Positions 7,868 through 13,859 of a DNA stretch of 19,267 nt are shown here, piece by piece (the first letter of the stretch is position 1; each line of letters opens with the position of its first letter). This stretch comes from JBLIKP01 sp047635375 (GTDB lineage Bacteria > Bacteroidota > Bacteroidia > Sphingobacteriales > Sphingobacteriaceae). The notes under the pieces are model-generated. The model was given only the letters and a program-made list of their open reading frames with translations, ran no database searches and was not told the origin of the DNA. Both the position numbers and the translations under genes were made by a program. The stretch is from positions 1 to 19,267 of the forward strand of contig JBLIKP010000044.1 in the NCBI GenBank assembly GCA_047635375.1, given 5' to 3'.

Positions 7868-7928
7868 CGAAAACGTAATATTTGTAGAAATCCACGGTAT
7901 CTTGGCAGCGAATTTGTAAGCTAAAAAT

Positions 7929-9440
7929 ATGCGTAATTTATTCTTCTTTATATTGATAATTGGAACCCTCATTTTGGGTTTTTTCTCGTTTTTATGGCCA
8001 GCTTGGTTTTGGGCATTTCTTTTTTGGGTTCCTCTTTGTATATGGGGACTGTACGATGTTTTTCAACCTCGGCATTCAATCCTTAGGAACTTCCCGCTAT
8101 TAGGAAATATGCGTTGGATTTTGGAATCTATTGCTCCCGAAATTCAGCAATACTTCATTGAAAGAACAACGGATGGAAAGCCATTTAGTAGAAACCAAAG
8201 GTCTTTAGCTTATAGAAGGTCCAAAAATGTGTCTGACACAACTCCTTTTGGAACTCAATTGGAGCTGAATAATGCAACCTATGAAGGTTTAAGGCACTCC
8301 ATTTTTCCGACCGAAATAATGGAAAAACCGCCAAAAGTGCTTATCGGTGAAGGGCAATGTGCTCAACCATACCATTCCTCGATTTTCAATATTTCTGCAA
8401 TGAGCTTTGGAGCACTAAGCAACAATGCAATTATGGCGTTGAATCGTGGTGCGGAAAAAGGTCATTTTTCTCATAATACAGGTGAGGGCGGGATTTCTTC
8501 CTACCATATTGAAGGGGGTGGAGATTTGGTTTGGCAGATAGGAACTGGATATTTTGGATGTCGTGCTGCCGACGGTACTTTTTCACCTGAAAAATATAAA
8601 GTAAACGCTAATCGTCCATCGGTGAAAATGATTGAGTTGAAGCTCTCTCAAGGAGCTAAGCCCGGACACGGAGGCGTACTTCCTGGCACTAAAAACACCC
8701 CAGAGATTGCTGAAATTCGCGGAATTGAACCTTACGAAACCGTGTTAAGTCCTCCAGGGCATCGTGCGTTTTTAAATTTTCAGGGCATGCTTAACTTTAT
8801 TGATGAGCTTCGTGAGCTTTCCGGTGGTAAGCCGGTGGGAATAAAGCTATGTATAGGTAAAACCGAAGAATTCACTGAACTATGTGATGTGATGAAAGAA
8901 ACTGGGCAATATCCAGATTTCATCACCGTCGATGGTGCAGAAGGTGGAACCGGGGCTGCTCCATTGGAGTTTTCTGATGCCGTTGGCCTTCCACTTGAGC
9001 CAGCATTAATTTTTGTTTCAGAAACCTTAAAACGCTACGATCTAAAGCAAAAGATTAAGATTATTGCGGGAGGCAAAGTGATTTCTGCGAGTAATCTTTT
9101 AAAGATGCTTGCCCTTGGCGCTAATATTTGTAATAGCGCACGTGGATTTATGTTTTCTCTAGGCTGTATTCAAGCGTTGAGATGTAATACGAATGACTGT
9201 CCTGCGGGGGTGGCTACTCAAGATAAAATGTTGGTCCGCGGGTTGGTTGTGACCGATAAATCAGAAAGAGTTTATCATTTTCATAGAAATACCATTCATG
9301 CGGCAATGGAGTTAATGGCCGCATGTGGGAAGTCACACTTGGAGGAGGTTGACATTCACATGTTTGTTAGAGGGGATGAATTTGTTGCCATGCAAGATCG
9401 TTTTTTCCCCGATAAAATGGAAGATATATCTGTTAAATGA
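7929..9440 (+). CDS. Membrane-anchored FMN-binding glutamate-synthase-family protein
   Basis: The 503-residue protein matches the FMN/synthase domain of the large subunit of glutamate synthase but has no N-terminal glutaminase domain. Two hydrophobic helices at about 4-21 and 23-41 anchor it in the inner membrane. The barrel (about 130-470) shows ISAMSFGALS (155-164), the NTGEGG substrate loop (183-188), KPGHGGVLPG (244-253), VDGAEGGTGAAP (334-345), IIAGGK (378-383) and GANICNSARGFMFSLGC (397-413). Cysteines 413, 419 and 424 have the C-x5-C-x4-C spacing of the glutamate synthase 3Fe-4S cluster. Such stand-alone proteins may be ammonia- or partner-dependent synthases or other FMN/Fe-S oxidoreductases; the true reaction is not settled by sequence. 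No gltD-like partner is nearby. The stop overlaps the start of the next, frameshifted gene as ATGA, suggesting translational coupling. Confidence 0.9.
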   Translation: MRNLFFFILIIGTLILGFFSFLWPAWFWAFLFWVPLCIWGLYDVFQPRHSILRNFPLLGNMRWILESIAPEIQQYFIERTTDGKPFSRNQRSLAYRRSKNVSDTTPFGTQLELNNATYEGLRHSIFPTEIMEKPPKVLIGEGQCAQPYHSSIFNISAMSFGALSNNAIMALNRGAEKGHFSHNTGEGGISSYHIEGGGDLVWQIGTGYFGCRAADGTFSPEKYKVNANRPSVKMIELKLSQGAKPGHGGVLPGTKNTPEIAEIRGIEPYETVLSPPGHRAFLNFQGMLNFIDELRELSGGKPVGIKLCIGKTEEFTELCDVMKETGQYPDFITVDGAEGGTGAAPLEFSDAVGLPLEPALIFVSETLKRYDLKQKIKIIAGGKVISASNLLKMLALGANICNSARGFMFSLGCIQALRCNTNDCPAGVATQDKMLVRGLVVTDKSERVYHFHRNTIHAAMELMAACGKSHLEEVDIHMFVRGDEFVAMQDRFFPDKMEDISVK

Positions 9441-10008
9441 TTTTAAGAATAGTTCTAATTTTTTTTATTTGTTCTGCCTCGATCTCCTTTTCAGAAGTGC
9501 AATCCTACTCTAAACTCTTGGGTTAAGACTGGGGGATAACTCGGTTTTAAGGAGTGTTGGAATTACAGGAAAACAACGGCTGGCTAAACATCTCACAATA
9601 GAATGGGTTGCGCAAACTGATTTCCGATATCATCATACCGTTCATGGCCTTGTCGAATACCATAGGCCTCTGTTAAGTAGGAGGCTTAACGGTTACTTAG
9701 GTGCTGGAGCCTCAGCTGGTCGAGAGCAAAGCACAGTGTTTGATAAGGAAAATCAGGTGTTTATTACAAGCCTAAAAAATCCAACAGTAGGTGTTGATTT
9801 AATTGTTGGAGTTGAAATTTCCCTGCTTAAGGTTAATGTCTCCATCGACTACAAGCCAAATTTTAACCTTTACGGACGTGAAAAGTGGATTATTGGGCAA
9901 ACGGGCATCTCCGCTCGCTACGTTCTTATTTCGGGCGCTAAAAAGCGCCAGAATGATTGCAAAAAGAAGCGGCAGGCTTTTTTCGAGCGGATTGGAATAA
10001 AGAAATAA
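9437..10008 (+). pseudogene. Exported small beta-barrel-like protein gene, interrupted by a frameshift
   Basis: An ATG at 9437 overlaps the previous stop (ATGA) and encodes 29 residues that form a signal peptide and the start of a mature protein (MILRIVLIFFICSASISFSE, then VQSYSKLLG), ending at TAA 9524-9526. A second frame, offset by -1, opens right after a stop at 9511-9513 and runs to TAA at 10006-10008. It encodes about 165 residues beginning TLGLRLGDNS. The two frames share only some 10 nt, and joining them gives a coherent protein of about 190 residues. The second part has repeated amphipathic strands ending in aromatics (LTIEWVAQTDFRYHH, NGYLGAGASAG, LKVNVSIDY, SARYVLIS), as in small outer-membrane barrels, then a basic tail. 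Restoring one base near 9514-9523 would repair it. It may be a real pseudogene, a young mutation or an assembly error. The only obvious internal start is GTG 9736, which would drop half the barrel. Confidence 0.75.
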
Positions 10009-10010
10009 AA

Positions 10011-10328
10011 TTAGTGAGCCGTTTGAACCGCTGTTCCTGTGGCAACAACCATTAGCATTCCCTTGCCAATTCCCTCGTATGAAAAGCTAACTCCAACAAT
10101 TGCATTCGCACCTTTTGCTTGAGCTTCTTCCTCCAATTCTTTTAAGGCAATTTGTTTCCCTTCGCGCAACACACGTTCGTAAGAGCCGGAACGGCCTCCT
10201 ATTATATCAGTAATACTGGCGAAAAAGTCTTTAAAAATATTGGCGCCGATTATCGTTTCCCCTGAGACAATGCCCAAGTAATGATTAATCTGCTTTCCTT
10301 CGATGGTATTTGTGGTAGTTAGAATCAT
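10011..10328 (-). CDS. YbjQ-family (UPF0145) putative heavy-metal-binding protein
   Basis: The 105-residue protein is a full-length YbjQ/UPF0145 family member. It starts MILTTTNTIEGKQINHYLGIVSGE (the family's opening strand pattern), continues with IIGANIFKDFFASITDIIGGRSGSYE (about 26-51), an amphipathic helix (REGKQIALKELEEEAQAKGANAIVGV, about 55-80) and a final strand with MVVATGTAV. The family is often labelled heavy-metal-binding, but it forms oligomeric shells and its role is unresolved; I see no metal-binding cysteines or histidine clusters here. No signal peptide; cytosolic. It converges on the frameshifted gene with only 2 bp between stop codons. Upstream, a minus-strand terminator separates it from tRNA-Asp, so it should have its own promoter in the 38 bp before its ATG, where I see no clear consensus box. 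Confidence 0.9.
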   Translation of the reverse strand: MILTTTNTIEGKQINHYLGIVSGETIIGANIFKDFFASITDIIGGRSGSYERVLREGKQIALKELEEEAQAKGANAIVGVSFSYEGIGKGMLMVVATGTAVQTAH

Positions 10329-10366
10329 GATTTTTTCTTTGGGATTAAAGTAAGAAAAAAGAGCAT

Positions 10367-10397
10367 AAAAAAAAGCCTCAGCGTTTGCTGAGGCTTT
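10367..10397 (-). terminator. Intrinsic terminator after tRNA-Asp (end of the minus-strand block)
   Basis: Read on the minus strand, AAAGCCTCAGC (10397-10387) and its perfect complement (10382-10372) form an 11-bp stem with a 4-nt loop, followed by eight Us (10374-10367). It starts 10 nt after the tRNA 3' end. The plus-strand side has only TTTGATTTTG, so the main direction is minus. Confidence 0.92.
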
Positions 10398-10406
10398 GAT
10401 TTTGAT

Positions 10407-10483
10407 TGGCGGTCCGGACGAGACTCGAACTCGCGACCCCCTGCGTGACAGGCAGGTATTCTAACCAACTGAACTACCGGACC
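10407..10483 (-). tRNA. tRNA-Asp (GTC anticodon), CCA encoded
   Basis: The minus strand reads a full cloverleaf: acceptor GGTCCGG / CCGGACC, D arm GTTC...GAAT, anticodon stem CCTGC / GCAGG around loop CTGTCAC with anticodon GTC, variable loop, T arm GCGAG-TTCGAGT-CTCGT, discriminator G at 10410 (as expected for Asp) and a genomic CCA at 10409-10407. It lies 72 bp downstream of prfA on the same strand and directly before a terminator, so it is probably processed from a longer transcript, although a promoter in the 72-bp gap is possible. Confidence 0.97.
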
Positions 10484-10555
10484 AATCCTTTTCCCCTTAC
10501 AGGGAGTGCAAATATACGTTAGAAAAATTATAAATCAAGGAAATAATAATAATTT

Positions 10556-11626
10556 TTATTCTGCTCCTTCTTTTAATTTCTCAGTGTTTTCTGCAAGTCT
10601 CAGAGAATCAATAATTTCATCGATTTCCCCACCCATAACAGCAGGTAAATTATACAAGGTCATACCAATTCTGTGGTCTGTAACACGCCCCTGCGGGTAG
10701 TTGTATGTTCTAATTTTCGCAGATCTATCTCCTGAACTTACCATCGTTTTACGTTGGCTTGAAATTGCATCAAGGTGTTTCTGTAATTCAATCTCATAAA
10801 TACGAGATCGAAGAACTTTCATCGCTTTTGCAAGGTTCTTGATTTGTGATTTTTCATCCTGACATTGAACAGTTATTCCTGTTGGTAAATGCACTAAACG
10901 CACAGCAGAGTATGTTGTGTTTACCGATTGCCCACCAGGTCCTGAAGAACAGAAGGTGTCTTTACGGATGTCTGAATCTTTTAAATCAACGTCAATTTCT
11001 TCAGCTTCGGGAAGCACAGCGACCGTTGCAGCAGAGGTATGAACCCTTCCTTGGGTTTCAGTTTCAGGGACACGTTGCACACGGTGAACGCCTGATTCGA
11101 ATTTTAGAATACCGTAGCAGTTTTCACCACTTACGTTAAAAATAACTTCTTTATATCCGCCAGATGTTCCGTGACTTACGTCGACAGTTTCTACTTTCCA
11201 GCCTTTTTTCTCGCAGTAACGCGTGTACAATTTGTAAAGGTCACCAGCGAAAATACTTGCCTCATCTCCACCTGTACCAGCGCGGATTTCAAAAATAACA
11301 TTCTTATCGTCTGCGGGATCTTTTGGTACAAGAAGGAATTTTATGTCCTCCTCCATTTTATCCCTTTTCGTGGTAAGTTCGCCCAACTCCATTTTCGCCA
11401 TTTCCCTAAATTCAGGGTCTTTGTCATTTGCGATAATGCCTTTGTTTGCCTTAATGTTTGAAAGCACATTTTCATATTCATCGGCTACAACGACAATCTT
11501 TTCGAGATCCTTATATTCTTTACTTAGGCTCGTGAATTTCTTCATGTCCTGCATCATTTCAGGATCAGATAGCAAGATTTCCACCTCCTCAAAGCGTTTT
11601 TTTATTCCTAATAATTTATCAATCAT
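10556..11626 (-). CDS. prfA: Peptide chain release factor 1
   Basis: The 356-residue protein is a complete RF1, which recognises UAA and UAG in the ribosomal A site and triggers peptide release. The coiled N-terminal domain (about 1-100) is followed by the domain 2 entry IFEIRAGTGGDEASIFAGDL (about 111-130). HRVQRVPETETQGRVHTSA contains the PxT stop-codon motif as PET (187-189); RF2 would have SPF here. The catalytic GGQ is at 231-233 in SSGPGGQSVNTTYSAVRL, with the glutamine that PrmC methylates. No prmC is in the window. Length and motifs are normal, with no in-frame stop of the RF2 autoregulatory type. It starts 8 bp after the stop of the secreted propeller-like gene and is followed by tRNA-Asp, so it is probably distal in a long operon. 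Confidence 0.97.
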   Translation of the reverse strand: MIDKLLGIKKRFEEVEILLSDPEMMQDMKKFTSLSKEYKDLEKIVVVADEYENVLSNIKANKGIIANDKDPEFREMAKMELGELTTKRDKMEEDIKFLLVPKDPADDKNVIFEIRAGTGGDEASIFAGDLYKLYTRYCEKKGWKVETVDVSHGTSGGYKEVIFNVSGENCYGILKFESGVHRVQRVPETETQGRVHTSAATVAVLPEAEEIDVDLKDSDIRKDTFCSSGPGGQSVNTTYSAVRLVHLPTGITVQCQDEKSQIKNLAKAMKVLRSRIYEIELQKHLDAISSQRKTMVSSGDRSAKIRTYNYPQGRVTDHRIGMTLYNLPAVMGGEIDEIIDSLRLAENTEKLKEGAE

Positions 11627-11634
11627 GATTGTTG

Positions 11635-12423
11635 CTATTTCGAATGCAAAATTAGTGCATTTTTAGTCAAAACAAATAGGATGTTTTCCGTGCTGGAAAC
11701 ATCTATTCTCTCAAAGTTAGAATTTGGGAGGGATATTTCGATTTTTATTCGTTTTTTCTCGTCGTATTGGAAATATTTGGATTGTGACAAATCGAACCAC
11801 TGAATCTTGTTGTTTACCAAACTAAATTTTGAGATATTTTTGTATGGGTAGGTTGTTATGTAGGCGCCAAAGTTGTCGAAAACTAATATTCCATTTGTTG
11901 GATCATTCAGGTATATTTTTTTGCCTCTAACTACAAGTTGATTAGGGGTAAAGGACGCTTGAAAATACTGTGAAAGTCGCACTCCTTGGGCTGTCTCAGC
12001 GCCTTTTTGATTTATTTTTCTTAAATTTTGAGCATTTTCAGAATAATACCAGTATGTGTTGTTTTCGGCGGATGCCAAAACTTTAAGCCCAGTTGACGCC
12101 AGATTTTGAAGGTTCAATTCGCCTACTTTAGTCATCTGGTTATCCAGAAATAGGACGTTATAAAACTGAGGGTACCACACTAATATTTTAAACGGATTGC
12201 TGACATCTAAATATGCAGGCTCTCCTAAATTGGATGAAAAAGAACCTATTTGTTCTCCTTTATTGTTAATCTTTATTATTTCGCCCGCTTCGGTAATGAC
12301 GTAAGCCTGATCGAGTTGGTCGGTAAAAACTCTTGTGCCTTTTATTGGTAACGTTGCTCCGGAATTTTGGGCTTCGGCGAAAGCTGAAACAAATAGAAGC
12401 ATCACAATAATTATGCGACTCAT
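11635..12423 (-). CDS. Secreted protein of unknown function, beta-propeller-like
   Basis: The protein has 262 residues with a signal peptide (MSRIIIVMLLFVSAFAEA, cleavage near residue 18) and no lipobox, so it is periplasmic or secreted. The rest is almost all predicted beta strand with repeated short units of the type YVITEAGEIIKIN, ILVWYPQFYNVLFLD, YWYYSENAQNLRKIN, IYLNDPTNGILVFDNFG and ILFVLTKNALILHS, as in six- or seven-bladed propellers. Conservation between units is weak, so the propeller call is an inference from strand rhythm. I see no catalytic motif. Its ATG overlaps the lpxH stop by 4 bp and prfA follows after 8 bp, so it is translated from the same message as both. That tight setting suggests constitutive expression, perhaps an envelope function alongside LpxH. 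Confidence 0.8.
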   Translation of the reverse strand: MSRIIIVMLLFVSAFAEAQNSGATLPIKGTRVFTDQLDQAYVITEAGEIIKINNKGEQIGSFSSNLGEPAYLDVSNPFKILVWYPQFYNVLFLDNQMTKVGELNLQNLASTGLKVLASAENNTYWYYSENAQNLRKINQKGAETAQGVRLSQYFQASFTPNQLVVRGKKIYLNDPTNGILVFDNFGAYITTYPYKNISKFSLVNNKIQWFDLSQSKYFQYDEKKRIKIEISLPNSNFERIDVSSTENILFVLTKNALILHSK

Positions 12424-13166
12424 CCCTTGTATTCTTTTAATTGGAATTGTTCACCATCAAAAACTCCATAGGTATCGAAGTTAATCCACTCTCCAAGATT
12501 GATGTAAAGGTTTCCTTTGCTTAGCTTTTCGAATATTGGTAGGTGCCGGTGGCCATATACAAAAAAGTCATGTGGATTTTCAGCAGATATTTCTTCACTA
12601 TGTGCCATGAGCCACTCATTTTCTGACCCTAGAAATGTTTCTTCGGTGTCTTGTGAAGCCCTGCTCCTCAGGGACCAGGTGTTGGCTATCCACATCCCTA
12701 TATTGGGATGTGTCCATGAGAAAAACCACTTGCAAATCGAGCTTGCAAAAACCTTTTTTAATATTTTGTAATTATAATCCCCTGGTCCCAATCCGTCGCC
12801 GTGTGCAAGGTAAAATGACTTTTCATTTCTTGTGATAACTTGTGGTTCGCGGTAGATTTTAAAACCAAGTTCTTTTTCAAAATAATCACCCACCCACATG
12901 TCGTGGTTGCCGGGAAAAAAATGAATTGGAATACCGCTGTCGCTTATTTCGGCGAGCTTACCGAAAATACGGGTGTGTCCTTTTGGGATTACATGCTTAT
13001 ATTCAAACCAAAAATCGAACACGTCGCCCATTAAAAACAGTTCTGTGGCGTCTTTCTGAATTTCTGTGAGCCATTTTATAATTCGCAGTTCGCGCTTTTT
13101 TGATGCCTCGTAATTAGGGGCACCTAAGTGAAAATCGGAAGCAAAGTATATTTTGGTTGTGTTCAT
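12420..13166 (-). CDS. lpxH: UDP-2,3-diacylglucosamine diphosphatase (lipid A synthesis)
   Basis: The 248-residue protein is a calcineurin-like metallophosphoesterase with the ordered metal motifs of LpxH: D11-x-H13 (SDFHLG), GD 47-48 (LMGDVFDFW), GNHD 86-89, H122-G-D124 (LAHGDGLGPGD) and GHRH 205-208. LpxH cleaves UDP-2,3-diacylglucosamine to lipid X and UMP at the inner face of the inner membrane, a committed step of lipid A synthesis. The insert between GPGD and GHRH (about 130-200, rich in W and F: CKWFFSWTHPNIGMWI) corresponds to the membrane and substrate lid that separates LpxH from generic phosphoesterases. Length is close to the usual 240. It follows the LUD gene by 46 bp and overlaps the next gene by 4 bp. 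A broader-specificity UDP-sugar phosphatase is the alternative, but less likely. Confidence 0.9.
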   Translation of the reverse strand: MNTTKIYFASDFHLGAPNYEASKKRELRIIKWLTEIQKDATELFLMGDVFDFWFEYKHVIPKGHTRIFGKLAEISDSGIPIHFFPGNHDMWVGDYFEKELGFKIYREPQVITRNEKSFYLAHGDGLGPGDYNYKILKKVFASSICKWFFSWTHPNIGMWIANTWSLRSRASQDTEETFLGSENEWLMAHSEEISAENPHDFFVYGHRHLPIFEKLSKGNLYINLGEWINFDTYGVFDGEQFQLKEYKG

Positions 13167-13212
13167 GAATTTGAATTACTCCAAAAAAAGAGGAATTTCC
13201 GTGAAAATAAAG

Positions 13213-13857
13213 TTAAACTCTATCTTCCAACAATAAAACGTAAAGATCACGTGGACCATGTGCACCTAAAACAAGGGTTTTCTCAATATCGGCAGTACGT
13301 GAAGGCCCTGTGATGAAACTTATCATAGAGGGTAGTCTATCCTCGTATTTTTGCTCTAAATAGCCCAAGGCCTCTCCTATTTCATTGAATAGTTGTGATG
13401 CTCGGGCGATAACAATATGCGCAGCCGGAATCACGCTTAATCGTCTTCCGCTAGCATTTCTACTTGTCACCACCACAGTTCCCGTTCGAGCAACTAAGGC
13501 CTCACAACTAGTAATTGTTATCCCTTCCTCGTGCAGGTACCTGTCGTCTAATTGGACTTCGACACCGTGAATATCAAGAAAGGGTAAAAGCGTTTTTTCT
13601 TTACAGCTAATTTTGCAATCAGGAAGTGATTTGAAGATGGAGGCGAGTGCTAGACTCACCTCTCTCTCGTCCTCACAATATTGGAAATTACCTTTAAGGG
13701 CAACAATTTTTTGGGCAAAAAGCACGTCATTGTCTACCTGTAAAGGAGCTATTGCTGGAGTTGCCGTTGAAGCCGTTTTCTTTGGCTCCTCCACATGCTC
13801 TAGCAATCCTCGCCTAATATTTTTAAGCATCCTTTCTTTGGGGGTGCGTTCCTCCAT
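13213..13857 (-). CDS. LUD-domain protein (LutC/YkgG family)
   Basis: The 214-residue protein has the LUD (lactate utilisation) domain: a variable N-terminal helix, then GITITSCEALVARTGTVVV (about 112-130), RRLSVIPAAHIVI (about 138-150) and the signature FITGPSRTADIEKTLVLGAHGPRDLYVLLL (about 180-210). LutC is the small subunit of the LutABC iron-sulfur L-lactate dehydrogenase in Bacillus, but many Bacteroidota have a stand-alone copy next to ftsH, and no lutA or lutB is here, so I would not infer lactate use. No signal peptide. Its ATG lies 2 bp after the ftsH stop, which strongly indicates co-transcription and probably coupling with the protease gene. The stop is 46 bp before lpxH. The function in this setting is unknown. 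Confidence 0.9.
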   Translation of the reverse strand: MEERTPKERMLKNIRRGLLEHVEEPKKTASTATPAIAPLQVDNDVLFAQKIVALKGNFQYCEDEREVSLALASIFKSLPDCKISCKEKTLLPFLDIHGVEVQLDDRYLHEEGITITSCEALVARTGTVVVTSRNASGRRLSVIPAAHIVIARASQLFNEIGEALGYLEQKYEDRLPSMISFITGPSRTADIEKTLVLGAHGPRDLYVLLLEDRV

Positions 13858-13859
13858 TC

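Noticed and set aside
9511..9526. Programmed -1 ribosomal frameshift joining the two frames
   Set aside because: No slippery heptamer of the X-XXY-YYZ type is present at the junction, so mutation or sequence error is more likely.
9736..10008. Independent 90-residue gene starting at GTG 9736
   Set aside because: Coding character continues upstream in the same frame to 9514, so this is the tail of the frameshifted gene.
10846..11461. Plus-strand open frames within prfA
   Set aside because: The minus strand encodes intact RF1 with GGQ; the antisense frames are low-complexity shadows.
10556..11626. Autoregulatory frameshift in the release factor gene
   Set aside because: That mechanism belongs to prfB; this is RF1 (PET motif) with an uninterrupted frame.
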